Positions 25,712-36,214 of a stretch of DNA of 64,000 nucleotides are shown in pieces. The position numbers and the translations under genes are program-made. Numbering within the stretch: the first letter of the stretch is position 1; each line of letters opens with the position of its first letter. Under the pieces are notes generated by a model. It was not told the origin of the DNA. It was given only the letters and a program-made list of their open reading frames with translations, and did not search any database. Source of the stretch: JAFGDI01 sp963667715 (lineage in GTDB: Bacteria; Planctomycetota; Phycisphaerae; Sedimentisphaerales; SM23-30); NCBI GenBank assembly GCA_963667715.1, contig OY763926.1, positions 1,612,001-1,676,000 on the forward strand, given 5' to 3'.

Positions 25712-26257
25712 ATGAGCAAAATACAAGTTATTAACAAAATTGAAAATATTTTGGAATATTTATTGGCAAGGGCAGGAAATTCAAGCACTATCACGTTAAA
25801 TTCTGACAAAAATACCAGCTTGGAAACGATTTCAGATATTTATTATTCCTTAAATTCTTATTATGGAAACTATATCTTTTTTAATAAAAAATGTGCTGTA
25901 CAGAGTATAGTAACTGAGCTGACTTTTTCGAAGTCGACAGTAAAATCAAGATTGTCTGAACTGAAGGTGGTATTAGAGGACCGTAAAAGGCAGAGATTGA
26001 TGATATTGATTGTTGCCCCATTGATGCTATTTAGTCTTTTGACATTATTCATTGGTATAGGTATTGGTTTTTCAATTGATAAAAATAGCAATAATATCAA
26101 ATCGCTTAATGAATTAGGTGATTCTTTTGTTGAGGTTTGTCATACAATGGAAAAATGGAATGATGGTTTATATGATAGGCTCTTACTGATTGAAAAAAAA
26201 ATTAATATCATGGCTGATAGTAATTCAATGCGGGGAGGTAATACTAGTGATAATTAG
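25712..26257 (+). CDS. Single-pass membrane protein, unknown function
   Basis: A 181-residue protein with one strong membrane helix at about residues 93-115 (MILIVAPLMLFSLLTLFIGIGIGF). The cytoplasm-like N-terminal part includes a helix pair, IVTELTFSKSTVKSRLSELK, that reads like a helix-turn-helix but may be ordinary helices; the C-terminal part is a likely coiled coil. It is divergent from the RuvB-like operon, sharing a 150-bp intergenic region, and overlaps the next gene by 11 bases. No family recognised. Confidence 0.55.
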   Translation: MSKIQVINKIENILEYLLARAGNSSTITLNSDKNTSLETISDIYYSLNSYYGNYIFFNKKCAVQSIVTELTFSKSTVKSRLSELKVVLEDRKRQRLMILIVAPLMLFSLLTLFIGIGIGFSIDKNSNNIKSLNELGDSFVEVCHTMEKWNDGLYDRLLLIEKKINIMADSNSMRGGNTSDN

Positions 26258-26507
26258 GGCTATAACTCGGAGAATATACAAGAATTGTAATGTAGATTAT
26301 TCAATATATTTTCAAAACGGAAAATGTCTTATGATCAATGGATGTGAGCCGTGTCAGGGAATTAGTTATTGGGGGGACTACTATGGAATAAATGATCTTG
26401 ATATTGAAGAAGGTAGTATTTTGGGTAATGATATAATTAACTATTATGATCTACCGCCAATATTAAGATCTCATATCGAAAGGATTCTAGATAATAGAAA
26501 TCTGTAA
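26247..26507 (+). CDS. Hypothetical small protein
   Basis: An 86-residue protein that I cannot assign. I use GTG at 26,247 as start because GGGGAGG stands 8 bases upstream; the frame is open further upstream but inside the previous gene. It has four cysteines (NCNV, KCLMINGCEPCQG), with CEPC as a possible metal or disulfide site, and an acidic C-terminal half. The overlap with the preceding membrane protein gene suggests coupled expression. Confidence 0.5.
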   Translation: MIIRAITRRIYKNCNVDYSIYFQNGKCLMINGCEPCQGISYWGDYYGINDLDIEEGSILGNDIINYYDLPPILRSHIERILDNRNL

Positions 26508-26668
26508 TTTTCATAGATTTGTTTAAAAATATTAATATATTTACAATGTCTTTTTACTATATGCCTACCCCTCCCTATAAGGTATATTAGGAGTCCCTGA
26601 TTTGTCTACCTCCCCTAAATCCCCCTTTAAAGCACACAGGGAAATTCTGGTCAAAATTAATAAGAAAA

Positions 26669-26920
26669 TTATTTATCCATTGCTTGCAATAAGAGTTTAA
26701 AGCCTTTAATAGGATCAACTTCACAGCCTTTTGTCCAAAGGATAAATTCCGTTATATCTACCCTTCTATTAGCTGTTTCGCAATTATAGATGTAGGACTG
26801 TGGTTTGCTAAGTCTTGTTCCCAGCTGCCGTTGTGTTAATCCAGCTTTTTCCCTGATTTCTCTTAGTAGCTCTGGAAGAACTTTGTACGTGTAATTATGT
26901 TGTGCTTTAGTTGCTGCCAT
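26669..26920 (-). CDS. XRE-family repressor-like HTH protein
   Basis: An 83-residue DNA-binding protein made almost only of an XRE/Cro helix-turn-helix (LLREIREKAGLTQRQLGTRL, then KPQSYIYNCETANRRVDITEF). Such small proteins act as repressors or antitoxins. An inverted repeat, TAGTGTC ... GACACTA, lies 11 bases upstream of its start and also covers the -35 box of the divergent promoter, so it probably represses itself and the zinc-ribbon gene pair to the right. Confidence 0.8.
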   Translation of the reverse strand: MAATKAQHNYTYKVLPELLREIREKAGLTQRQLGTRLSKPQSYIYNCETANRRVDITEFILWTKGCEVDPIKGFKLLLQAMDK

Positions 26921-26930
26921 GACATCATTT

Positions 26931-26973
26931 TAGTGTCTTTTTGCTTGACACTAGTTGCGTGTCGTATTATAGT
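26931..26973. promoter_or_regulatory. Divergent promoter region with operator palindrome
   Basis: Rightward: -35 TTGACA (26,945-26,950), 17-bp spacer, -10 TATAGT (26,968-26,973), reading toward the zinc-ribbon gene. Leftward: TATAAT on the minus strand overlaps at about 26,966-26,971, reading toward the XRE gene. The palindrome TAGTGTC-N9-GACACTA (26,931-26,953) overlaps the rightward -35 box and lies in the leader of the leftward transcript, a good arrangement for repression of both. Confidence 0.6.
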
Positions 26974-27022
26974 ATTTTTTCATATTTGTATTATTTGGTT
27001 AGTATTTGAAAAAGAGATGGTT

Positions 27023-27748
27023 ATGATCAAATTTAATTGTCAATGCGGGAAAGTGTATGAAGTGGATAATAAATATGCAGGTAAGTCGGTAAGATGTAAG
27101 AATTGCAATATTAAATTGGTAGTTCCTGGTAATGCCATAGATTCTTCTTATGGACTGCAACCTGTTGATGATGGTGGTAAGAGTGTTTCGGTTATGAATT
27201 CTTCTGAACAATATAAAATGCCGGATGCAATATATTTTGAAGGGTCATTTAAAAAGGCATTTGATCTTTTAGCGGAAACAATAACAGAATTAAAAGGTAA
27301 AATTCTTGAAGCTGATCCGGCTAAGCAATATATGGAAGCAAAGTTTAGCTATGGACTAAACGCTTTTGGAATACGAGTTTGTATTAAGCTGGCAAGTTCT
27401 GGCGATGGTTTTAATATATCTTTTAAAGGAATTCTAAAAGATGCATTTGATACAATGGGACATGCTAAGATGCGAGCTGATGCTGTAAAATCGCATTTTA
27501 TGGTTAAGGCTGGTATGGTTTCAGATCCATTCTATTCACCATTGAATACTCGAAGTTGTAATCATGATCAATGTCATATTTCTATCATGATAATCGGTTA
27601 TGTGACGGCGGTACTAATACCAATAGCTGGTTTGATATTAGGGCTTATTTGTTGTTGTCATGGTAGAGGAAAAAATGGAAGTGCCATTGTTTCAATAAGT
27701 TATGTAATGACTATGTTGTATTTAGGTCTTGAAGATTCTTACTATTAA
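27023..27748 (+). CDS. Zinc-ribbon membrane protein
   Basis: A 241-residue protein starting at ATG 27,023 (MIKFNCQC) with AAAGAGA upstream; ATG 27,017 is a near alternative. The first 30 residues are an MJ0042-like zinc ribbon (FNCQCGKVYEV ... VRCKNC, four cysteines). A soluble domain follows (residues about 70-165), then two hydrophobic helices at the C-terminus (MIIGYVTAVLIPIAGLILGLICCC and a weaker one). The C-terminal membrane part is similar to the next gene (both have PIAG/LVGIIxGxICCCxGR and GNG). Function unknown; the XRE operator in front suggests control by that repressor. Confidence 0.6.
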   Translation: MIKFNCQCGKVYEVDNKYAGKSVRCKNCNIKLVVPGNAIDSSYGLQPVDDGGKSVSVMNSSEQYKMPDAIYFEGSFKKAFDLLAETITELKGKILEADPAKQYMEAKFSYGLNAFGIRVCIKLASSGDGFNISFKGILKDAFDTMGHAKMRADAVKSHFMVKAGMVSDPFYSPLNTRSCNHDQCHISIMIIGYVTAVLIPIAGLILGLICCCHGRGKNGSAIVSISYVMTMLYLGLEDSYY

Positions 27749-27760
27749 GGAGAATGTTGG

Positions 27761-27961
27761 ATGGTTAATGTTTATCGCAATGAAAAAGAGATAGCTCCTG
27801 TATGGCAGGTTGTAGTGGGGTACTTGGGCGCATTCTTATTTCCACTGGTGGGGATAATTGCAGGTATAATTTGTTGCTGTAAGGGCAGGGTTGGTAATGG
27901 TGTTACTATTCTGGTGCTGAGTGTGCTGTCTGTGTTGGGGTATGTTATCATGAATTTGTGA
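27761..27961 (+). CDS. Small DUF4190-like membrane protein
   Basis: A 66-residue protein with two membrane helices: residues about 15-39 (WQVVVGYLGAFLFPLVGIIAG) and 48-65 (GVTILVLSVLSVLGYVIM). The loop CCCKGRVGNG between them nearly repeats CCCHGRGKNG in the preceding protein, so the two genes share a paralogous membrane module. It starts 12 bases after the upstream stop with AAGGAG in front, so the pair forms an operon. Role unknown. Confidence 0.6.
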   Translation: MVNVYRNEKEIAPVWQVVVGYLGAFLFPLVGIIAGIICCCKGRVGNGVTILVLSVLSVLGYVIMNL

Positions 27962-28372
27962 AGATAATGTAAAACTGATATTGCCAGTACCTATTAAATT
28001 GGTATTTCTGGGAGGGGCAATATCAAGATGAATATTTAAGTATTATTAAGTAGACATAATATGCGGGAATAATTATTATCAGTAAGCAATTTTGACACTC
28101 AATTTTACTGGTGTGGTTCTGGCTTCCCTTCTGAATCCCGACCATAACAATTAGCTAGAATCATACCAGTATTTTATTGATGTAATAATATTTTTAGAGT
28201 AATATTGTCATAGCTTGAAGTTGTAATGATCAGCTTGGTTACTATAAGTGTTTGTGTGTTTTGTTGTTAAGTGTGTGAAGTAGTGCTGGGGCTTAGAGTG
28301 TAAAAACTGGGATAATCTAATTATTTTACTTACAGCCGCACAATATTTCATTAATCATGAAAGGTTTGTAAA
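27962..28372. other. Gene-free leader before the RHS gene
   Basis: AT-rich, without an open frame of note. GGGAGGGGCAATATC near 28,010 and CCGACC near 28,137 are GC-rich islands but form no convincing hairpin. GAAAGGTTTG just before the ATG is a weak ribosome binding site for the RHS gene. Confidence 0.4.
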
Positions 28373-31300
28373 ATGAGAGTGTTAAGAGTGTTTTTTGGGG
28401 TATTGGTTGTATTATTGTCAGTTTCAGGTGTTTTTGCCAATGTTGAGATTGCGGTTAATGGCGAGCTTCTGATAAATAATTTTAGCGAGTATGGCACTCT
28501 GGGCGAGATAAAACTGACTCTTACCGAAACCAACTCCGATCCGGTAAAGGATGGGTATGATCTTACGCTTGTTGCGGATCATGGGACATTTGGAACTGAT
28601 GGCTCAAGTGTTCTGCCTGTTTCCGTCAAGAAACTTTCTACTCTCAAGCCTATTCAATATAATTACTTATCAGCTATTGGTATGGATATGATTCATGTCT
28701 TTACTAATAAGGAGATGGTTATAACCAGTGATGAGCCGGAGGAAACCGGTTGGACAACCAAGACCGTTCCGGCTGATACGGAGATTTGCGAACTCTGTAT
28801 TTTTGACATGGATGAAGTGAATAATGAAAATTACGCAGATACTGAAGTAATATTCTTTGCAACTAATTATTCTGCTTTGGAAGCGGCAAAAGCTTCTTTG
28901 GTAAAAATGTCAGCCTCTAAATCATCATTAGTAATGTCTACTGAGTTAGCGGATATTTCTTCCAGTAAGACCAAAGTCAATTTACCTGATCCGGTTTTAT
29001 ATAAAGATTCATTAAATAAACTGCTTGGTAAAATCTCTGCCGAAGATTCTAAGGTTACTCCGGCATTATCTTCCGTATCAAGTAAAATCAGTGCTATGGC
29101 AACTGAAAATATTACCGCAAGTTCCGGTAATGTGAAGTCTGCCGCCAAGTCTTCTGATATAGCGGCATTTCGCAATGCCCTTAGTAATGCTATTCCAGCG
29201 GAAATAACTGGCAGTGTATCTAGAGCGGTATCGCTGGATTCAGTAGAGGAGAACAAATTTTATAGATCTGAATCAACTAAGCAAATGCCTGCCCCTTCAG
29301 ACTTTCCAGGAACTGCTGGTAATTCCAAGGCTTATACTCCGGTTTCAGCTCTGGCTGTAGGTGATGGATTTGATAGCCGTGAAAAATTTGATGATATTTT
29401 GTTTAATAAGGTTCTGATAAAGGATGATTTGAAACAAGTAGAAGATAGCTCAATAGCATTATTCTCTGCAAAGTCAATATCATCAATTGCAGAGACATCA
29501 GTGACAACATCTTCATATCTTGCCAGTTATTACAATAGTAGTAAACCTCATATTTATCCAGGTTATTCAATTGATGAAGATGCTATGTTTAATATGATTG
29601 TACCGCAGGATTGTGCAGATATTAGTGGTGACCATATAGTTAATCTTGAGGATATGGCATTATTAGCTGCAAACTGGCTTACTACCGGAGATGGTTTGCA
29701 GGGCGATTTTGATGAAGATCAAACTGTAGATAGTGGCGATTTAGGTGAACTTACAAACTGGTGGCTGGACGATCCTGGATGTGGTTATTATTATGCCTCA
29801 GCACTTCCATATCAGACTAGTTTTGAGCCGATGCAGGGTTATAGTTTATCGAATTTGTCTGACGACCCAAATTTAGATAGATTTGTGCTGCTTAATGGTC
29901 AAAATGGCTGGGAGGTAGAAGAAGGTATTGTTGGTCTTGTGTATCATGATTATGTCTATAGTGCAGATGACCCCAATCATATGCTGGAAGGTCGTCAAAA
30001 TGCAATTTATATTCCAGGCGGAAGCTGTTCTAAGCGTTTTGTGGATACTGGTACAGATAATAAATATGTACAATTTGAAATATATCCTGGTATAAATAGT
30101 GAAGTGAATGTGTCACAAGTGGGTGATATCGTAGCTGGAGTTAAGTTTAATTATACTGAGGCAACTGATCCTAATGATCCAAATACAGCTGATTACAGTG
30201 TACATTTTTGGGATGGCGAGCTGGAAGAGTATTACAATACCGGTATTGATTATCGTTTATTCTATCGTTTGGTTGGTCATAGTCCCTATAATTCCCAACT
30301 TGAATCTCCGGTTAGGATGAGATTCTTCTTTGATATGCGGTGGGAGGATGGTGTTTATGATGTATATATTGGAGCAGATGGAGCGCCGGGGCAATTATTA
30401 GATGAATATGTTCCAATGTGCTGGAATATCCCCTTGGGCGGGACTTCTCTGGATAAAATAACAATTAACGCTGAATACTTTTATGATGAGCTGCTTGATA
30501 TTAATTGGGGATGGCTTTATTTTGATAGATTGTATATAGGTGATTATCTTTTCCTAGTTAATAGTGATCCAGATGATCCTTACAATTATAACTATACTCT
30601 TGAAAATTGTGCCTTTGACATGGTTAGTCCATGTCAATGTGATACAATGGAAGATGGATTGAGTGAAGCCTTAACTCCTGTTATAGGAACATTTATGGGG
30701 TATAGTACCAGTGGCTATAACATTACCTGCTGTCCGGTTGAACATGGCAGAATGGAGTGGTTCGAGGAAGGCAATAGTGAAGACCTTCTTGATTCTTTTG
30801 TGAATAATAATTGGTATGTATCAGATATCAGGCATAGCTTGCGAGCTAACGAAGAGGATAATCTGGGTTGGTTCCGTACCGGGCTTATTCCCAATGGTAA
30901 CTATTATCTGTCAGTGATGATATTTTCTGATATTACCAATGAGAATGGCTACGCAGTGCCATGGGATATTCTCTGGCTTGATTATCGCCAGCAGACTATT
31001 AGTGGACAGGTATTGGATTCTCAGCCGGCGTCTACTATTACGGTTGCTACCGGTCAGAAAGGGCAGGCATATAAAACATCATATTCCAGTACGATAAAAG
31101 TACCCTGGGCTGGTGATACTACTGGTTTGCCATTTGAGTTGACACATTATTACAGTAGTGCAAACTGTCTTAAGAAGAAGCCATTTTATAACGGTTGGAC
31201 TTGCAGTTATGAGTATACTATTGTCGAAGATACCCGGTTTTTCTTTGAATATAATTATAATGTAGCGACTGGCGATAAAGTGCCATTCTGTGATCATGGA

Positions 31301-34300
31301 AATTATGGAGTGGGTTTTGGCTTTGCGACAGTTAAAACACCTGATGGCAGTGGTATGGTATTCCGCAGGGCTGATGACGCTGGAAATGAAACTGATGGCA
31401 AGGCTATTTATTATCCTTATCCCGATAACGGCAGCGATGATAAGCTTATAAGAGAAAGTTTTATTATTACTCAGTACGGTGGTTATTATCTTACTAAACT
31501 TGCCTATACGCTTATAAGAGGAGATGGTAGTGTATATTACTTTGATGATAATATTTCCAATGTTGAGCTTAGTAATAGCGGAGTAGGTACCGTTGGCTGG
31601 TATAGTGAATCAAAGATCAGGTATATTAAGGACCGTTTTGATAATACAGTAAATATAGATTATACTTCTGATCCGGTAGGTGACCAGAGAATTGATTCTG
31701 TCTATATTGGTAGTGGTTCAAATGAAAAGCGTATAAAATTTTATGATGGTGGGCAATTTAATCCTTCAGATGGGCTGATTGATCGGGCGGAACTTATTGT
31801 GGGCGGGGATTATGATAATCCGTGGCGTACGGTTAGGTATTCAGTTGAAAACAGTGATTTGCACAGTTTTTTCAGCTACTATTATAAACTTTTTAACAGC
31901 GTCAATGCTCGTGTTTTGACCTCATTTACAATTGCAGATGATAATATATATAGCGATACATCAAGCACGAACTATATAGCTGGAAGTGGTGGTGCTAAAT
32001 ATGGTAAATATACCTATCACCCGGAAATGACTGGTTATCTGATCGCTAATGGTAGTTATAATGATTACGCCCCATCAATAGATGATGAAGATATATTTTA
32101 TGATGAATGGGGTAATGTTCGTGAAATATATCGTCCAATAGATAAGGTAGTTGAGGATGGATATACATTTGTAAAGGCACCGGCAGATATATTTACTTAT
32201 GAATATTACTCTCCAGTTTCTGATGATATATATCAGGTTGATCCTAATAGTGATGGAAATTGGCTGAAATCTACCTGTCAGCATGCTGCTGGATATCTAT
32301 TAATGTCGGACTATAAGGATTATGCAAATGGCTATAAGGAAATAAATGTTATTGATGATAAGGGTTGCATAATGGGTGGTCGTAAAGAAGACTATCTTGG
32401 CAATCGGTTATATGACAGCTATTATCAGTATGGTGACATGATTAACATTACCAAACCAACTCGGATAGATGAGTATTTTGATGATAAGCATCGTATAACT
32501 GAGATGAACTATGATAGTCGTGGCAATATGCTTTCAAAGAGCGTTTACGATGCTGATGATCAAGCAGAATGTAAAAATGAGGTATATACCTGGCATGAAT
32601 ATTATAACTTTCCAGAGTCCCAGACTACCTGGCAGGCTAATGGTGATGACTCGACTACAGTAAGAAGTGTAAATATTTACGGTTTGGCTGATGGTACGAT
32701 ATCTGCTACAGCTGAAGATAATAAATATCTTGTCCAGCAGAAAACTCTGCTAAGTTGTGATAGTGATCCGAATCAGGGAGATTATGCTACTACATATTTT
32801 ACTTACCGTAGTGATGGTCTTCCTCTTACTGTTACTGACCCGGTAGGAAATGTTCAGGAAATAGAGTATGACGATAACGGCTATAAACATTATGTAAGTG
32901 TTGGAGATAGCTTAAATTATACCGAACGCATTGGTCGGTATGAATATGATGTTATAGGACAATTATTAACAGATGTCGATTCCATGGGTAAAGTTACAGA
33001 GCATTGCTATGACTGGCATGGTCGAGAGTGTGTTACTGCTGTTTTACAGGATATTTCTTTGTTGACTGCTAATCTTGAAGATCCAAACTATGAGCGTGTA
33101 TATACAGATGAGGTCGCTGTTTACTATAAGAACTATGATAATAAAGATCGGTTGATATATGAGGAAAATCCAGATTACGATGGAGATGGACATTGGGGTT
33201 ATACAAAAACGTCTTATAATCGTGCTGGTAACTTAGCTGAAAAATATTATATGATATGGTTTGGGCAATCTATTGAAGGAATAGGTTTTGTCAGTCATAT
33301 CGTGCAATGGAAAGAAGAGTTCATATACAATTACCGAGGATTGTTGGAGAATCATTGTCGTGGTACAGCGGATCCGATTTTTGGGGACTTATTAGACCAC
33401 TATGAAGAAAAAGTGGGTTATGATGATTTTGATCGAGAGATGTGGCGGCTCTGGACTAATTATTGCGAAGCTGGGGCGGTGTTTGAAAGAGTGCGACTGG
33501 TTGAAACTGACTATTTCGATTCTGGCAAAAAGAAGGCTGAATATGTATTTAGTCGTGATGCTGACTATCCGGAGCAACGTACTTCCTACGATTATGATAT
33601 TTTTGGGAGAATGACTAGCCGTACTGCTGACCCAGTTGGTGTGCCTGACCCAAATGTTGTATATTTTCTTGACCAGACTACGAGCTATCAGTATGACAAC
33701 TGTGATAATCAAATAGCGACAATCGACCCTAAAGGAGATGTCATTGAAACTGCTTATGATAATGCCAATCGTTCTGTAGGTCAGTATTTTGCTCATGCTC
33801 AGGGATCGAGCAGGGTTTTGCGGTCGCAAACTCAATATTATGATAACAATAAGGTTCGCCGGAAGACTAGTTTTGACCGTGACGGCAGTACGATTTTGAA
33901 GGATACTGAATATGCTTATGATATCCGTGGCAGGATAACTGATGTATATGAGGATAAGGACGGGTTGGATGTATGTCATACCGGTATTTTCTATAATGAC
34001 TTTATGGACCCTAATCATCCGGAGGCTGTTAATTCTGAATTTGTTGCTCAGCCGTATTGTACGGTTAAGATAGTTGATGGCGAAAATAAGTCTACCTGGC
34101 GAAAGTATGATGTGCTGGGTAATCTGACCAAGATTCATTATCCTTCCGGTCTTATGCAGAAAATGTCTTATTTTGAAGATGGCAAGCTCGACCAGAAGGC
34201 GTATTTTAACCCTGACGGCACGGTCAGCTGGATTGATTATATTAGAAATGATCTTGGTTGGCTGATAGGTAAGGTGTATCCTGACGATACTGCTGTTGGC

Positions 34301-36199
34301 TATCAGTATGATCTGCTTGGTCGGGTTGAGGCATTCCAGAAGTTGGGGACATCTTATCTGGATGACGATAATAATGAAGTTCGGGATGTGCTGGCAGAGC
34401 AGTGGTTTGGCTATGATGCCATGGATAAAATTGTTAGCTGTGGAGATGATAGTGGGCTGGTATATTCGAATATCAGGCAGGGTGACGGTCAGATTGTATG
34501 GCAGCATATAGCTCTCGATGAGGAGAATGACCCGAATGGTTGTTATGTTACCGAATTTGGGTATGATCGTGCCGGGCGGCTTACTACGAGCTTCTGTGGC
34601 GGGACGATGGATGATTGGTATCTGAATGTCGCCTACGATGATAATGGCAATCTGGAAACTCTGGACTATATGAGTGGCTTCGGGTTAAGTGGTGATATCA
34701 CCGCAACTTACGGCTATAATGCAGATAATCAGTTAAACAGTATTGCCAGCGGGTACTATGATCTGGCAAATGTTACACTCGACGGCATGGGACGGCTAAA
34801 GACCGGCTCGGAAAGTATTTATTCTAATTCCGGCACAACTATTGCAAATAGCTTGAGTTATAGCTATGATAGAAGAGGTTCTTTGACAAGTGCAAGTATT
34901 GGCAGCTGGAATGGCGGGTACAGTTATAAGCTCGATGGTAATATGGATAATCGCACCGAAAATGGGCTAAGTGAGCCTTTTGAGTACGATTTTGACAACG
35001 ACGGCACAGATGAGAGTAATATGCTCTCGGAAATCGCGGGAAATCCAATCTCGTGGGATAAAAACGGCTGGCTGACAAGCGATGGTATGCATACCTTTAG
35101 TTACGATTATGAAGGTAAAATGCAGCTTGCGGTTAGTATCGCCGACCCGAATAATATGGTCGAGTACAAGTATGACCCGATGGGTAACCGTATTGGACGA
35201 ATAGAATATGATGTTTATGGTGTAGCCAGTGAACGGAAATATGTTCTGGATTATACCGGCAGTGTGCCGAAGGTTCTCTTAGAACTGGATAAGGTTGCCG
35301 GTCAGTGGGTAGTCTCTCAGAAGAATTACTATTACGGCAATCGCTTGGTTATGAGCACCGATGGTAACGACTTAAACCGCCGTTATTATATCCACGATCG
35401 CTTAGGCAGTGTTCGCTGTGTAGTTGATGGAAATGCTCTTACTGTTCAGAATAATTATACCTATACACCGTATGGTGAGGATATTAATTCACAAACAACC
35501 GAGACAGTTGTAAATAACGTTCGTTACGCTGGCTATAATTATGATGACGATCTTGGAAAGTACTATGTTTGGGCGAGGATGTATAGTCCATATATGGCTC
35601 GCTTCAATGGCTATGATCCTGTTCTTGGAGAATACAATGAACCTCTGACGTTACATCAGTTTTTATACTGCTGGAATGATCCGATTAACCATACTGACCC
35701 TTCAGGGGAGTTTCTTGATACCATCCAGGCAGAGGCTCAGTGGGTAAGTATGGCTTCTGAAATGTATGATAAAGGACAGTCTGCATTGGGTTATGCCAGA
35801 ATGGTGGCAAATGGAGCTTCGTTAAATAGTGTTTTGTTGAGTGCTGCTATTGATGTTGGTATGGATGTTGCTGGAGGAAAAGTTTTCGAAGCATTTGCTT
35901 CCGTAGGAAGTAAATACATGAAAAAGATATTGAATAGAAATCGACCAATAGCATCTTTAGGGAAAGGGAGTACCGGTAGAACAATACCGAATGATCTTAA
36001 AGAACAACTTGCTATGGAACAAGTGTTGTCTGACCCAGAAGCTGGGAAATGGTTAAGCGGTGTACCTGTAGATGATCTTAGAAATGGGTGGCTTTCAGAT
36101 GATGGATGGTTGAAGTATGCTCAGAATGTAGAAGGTAATGAGATACATTATTTATACAATTGGATTACTGATACTTTCGATGATTTTAAATTTAAATAA
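28373..36199 (+). CDS. RHS-repeat polymorphic toxin with dockerin-like domain
   Basis: A 2,608-residue secreted giant. An N-terminal signal peptide (residues 1-22, VFFGVLVVLLSVSGVFA) is followed by a Ser/Ala-rich region, a dockerin-like pair of calcium loops (about 414-465, DISGDHIVNLEDMALLAANW and GDFDEDQTVDSGDL), a lectin-like region, then from about 850 a long series of YD/RHS repeats that form a cocoon shell. The RHS core ends with YIHDRLGSVRCVVD, YTPYGED, GYNYDDDLGKYYVWARMY and DPSGE (about 2,440). The last 160 residues are the variable tip, ending in GWLKYAQNVEGNEIHYLYN and DDFKFK, a likely toxin. The next gene is the expected immunity protein. Export via the Sec pathway rather than by a type VI system is implied by the signal peptide. 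Confidence 0.9.
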   Translation: MRVLRVFFGVLVVLLSVSGVFANVEIAVNGELLINNFSEYGTLGEIKLTLTETNSDPVKDGYDLTLVADHGTFGTDGSSVLPVSVKKLSTLKPIQYNYLSAIGMDMIHVFTNKEMVITSDEPEETGWTTKTVPADTEICELCIFDMDEVNNENYADTEVIFFATNYSALEAAKASLVKMSASKSSLVMSTELADISSSKTKVNLPDPVLYKDSLNKLLGKISAEDSKVTPALSSVSSKISAMATENITASSGNVKSAAKSSDIAAFRNALSNAIPAEITGSVSRAVSLDSVEENKFYRSESTKQMPAPSDFPGTAGNSKAYTPVSALAVGDGFDSREKFDDILFNKVLIKDDLKQVEDSSIALFSAKSISSIAETSVTTSSYLASYYNSSKPHIYPGYSIDEDAMFNMIVPQDCADISGDHIVNLEDMALLAANWLTTGDGLQGDFDEDQTVDSGDLGELTNWWLDDPGCGYYYASALPYQTSFEPMQGYSLSNLSDDPNLDRFVLLNGQNGWEVEEGIVGLVYHDYVYSADDPNHMLEGRQNAIYIPGGSCSKRFVDTGTDNKYVQFEIYPGINSEVNVSQVGDIVAGVKFNYTEATDPNDPNTADYSVHFWDGELEEYYNTGIDYRLFYRLVGHSPYNSQLESPVRMRFFFDMRWEDGVYDVYIGADGAPGQLLDEYVPMCWNIPLGGTSLDKITINAEYFYDELLDINWGWLYFDRLYIGDYLFLVNSDPDDPYNYNYTLENCAFDMVSPCQCDTMEDGLSEALTPVIGTFMGYSTSGYNITCCPVEHGRMEWFEEGNSEDLLDSFVNNNWYVSDIRHSLRANEEDNLGWFRTGLIPNGNYYLSVMIFSDITNENGYAVPWDILWLDYRQQTISGQVLDSQPASTITVATGQKGQAYKTSYSSTIKVPWAGDTTGLPFELTHYYSSANCLKKKPFYNGWTCSYEYTIVEDTRFFFEYNYNVATGDKVPFCDHGNYGVGFGFATVKTPDGSGMVFRRADDAGNETDGKAIYYPYPDNGSDDKLIRESFIITQYGGYYLTKLAYTLIRGDGSVYYFDDNISNVELSNSGVGTVGWYSESKIRYIKDRFDNTVNIDYTSDPVGDQRIDSVYIGSGSNEKRIKFYDGGQFNPSDGLIDRAELIVGGDYDNPWRTVRYSVENSDLHSFFSYYYKLFNSVNARVLTSFTIADDNIYSDTSSTNYIAGSGGAKYGKYTYHPEMTGYLIANGSYNDYAPSIDDEDIFYDEWGNVREIYRPIDKVVEDGYTFVKAPADIFTYEYYSPVSDDIYQVDPNSDGNWLKSTCQHAAGYLLMSDYKDYANGYKEINVIDDKGCIMGGRKEDYLGNRLYDSYYQYGDMINITKPTRIDEYFDDKHRITEMNYDSRGNMLSKSVYDADDQAECKNEVYTWHEYYNFPESQTTWQANGDDSTTVRSVNIYGLADGTISATAEDNKYLVQQKTLLSCDSDPNQGDYATTYFTYRSDGLPLTVTDPVGNVQEIEYDDNGYKHYVSVGDSLNYTERIGRYEYDVIGQLLTDVDSMGKVTEHCYDWHGRECVTAVLQDISLLTANLEDPNYERVYTDEVAVYYKNYDNKDRLIYEENPDYDGDGHWGYTKTSYNRAGNLAEKYYMIWFGQSIEGIGFVSHIVQWKEEFIYNYRGLLENHCRGTADPIFGDLLDHYEEKVGYDDFDREMWRLWTNYCEAGAVFERVRLVETDYFDSGKKKAEYVFSRDADYPEQRTSYDYDIFGRMTSRTADPVGVPDPNVVYFLDQTTSYQYDNCDNQIATIDPKGDVIETAYDNANRSVGQYFAHAQGSSRVLRSQTQYYDNNKVRRKTSFDRDGSTILKDTEYAYDIRGRITDVYEDKDGLDVCHTGIFYNDFMDPNHPEAVNSEFVAQPYCTVKIVDGENKSTWRKYDVLGNLTKIHYPSGLMQKMSYFEDGKLDQKAYFNPDGTVSWIDYIRNDLGWLIGKVYPDDTAVGYQYDLLGRVEAFQKLGTSYLDDDNNEVRDVLAEQWFGYDAMDKIVSCGDDSGLVYSNIRQGDGQIVWQHIALDEENDPNGCYVTEFGYDRAGRLTTSFCGGTMDDWYLNVAYDDNGNLETLDYMSGFGLSGDITATYGYNADNQLNSIASGYYDLANVTLDGMGRLKTGSESIYSNSGTTIANSLSYSYDRRGSLTSASIGSWNGGYSYKLDGNMDNRTENGLSEPFEYDFDNDGTDESNMLSEIAGNPISWDKNGWLTSDGMHTFSYDYEGKMQLAVSIADPNNMVEYKYDPMGNRIGRIEYDVYGVASERKYVLDYTGSVPKVLLELDKVAGQWVVSQKNYYYGNRLVMSTDGNDLNRRYYIHDRLGSVRCVVDGNALTVQNNYTYTPYGEDINSQTTETVVNNVRYAGYNYDDDLGKYYVWARMYSPYMARFNGYDPVLGEYNEPLTLHQFLYCWNDPINHTDPSGEFLDTIQAEAQWVSMASEMYDKGQSALGYARMVANGASLNSVLLSAAIDVGMDVAGGKVFEAFASVGSKYMKKILNRNRPIASLGKGSTGRTIPNDLKEQLAMEQVLSDPEAGKWLSGVPVDDLRNGWLSDDGWLKYAQNVEGNEIHYLYNWITDTFDDFKFK

Positions 36200-36214
36200 T
36201 ACTAGAGATTTGAT

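Noticed and set aside
33392..34507. A 371-codon open frame on the minus strand
   Set aside because: It lies wholly inside the RHS gene, whose frame has clear YD-repeat motifs. The antisense frame is Ile/Thr-rich, as expected from the reverse of Tyr/Asp-rich repeats.
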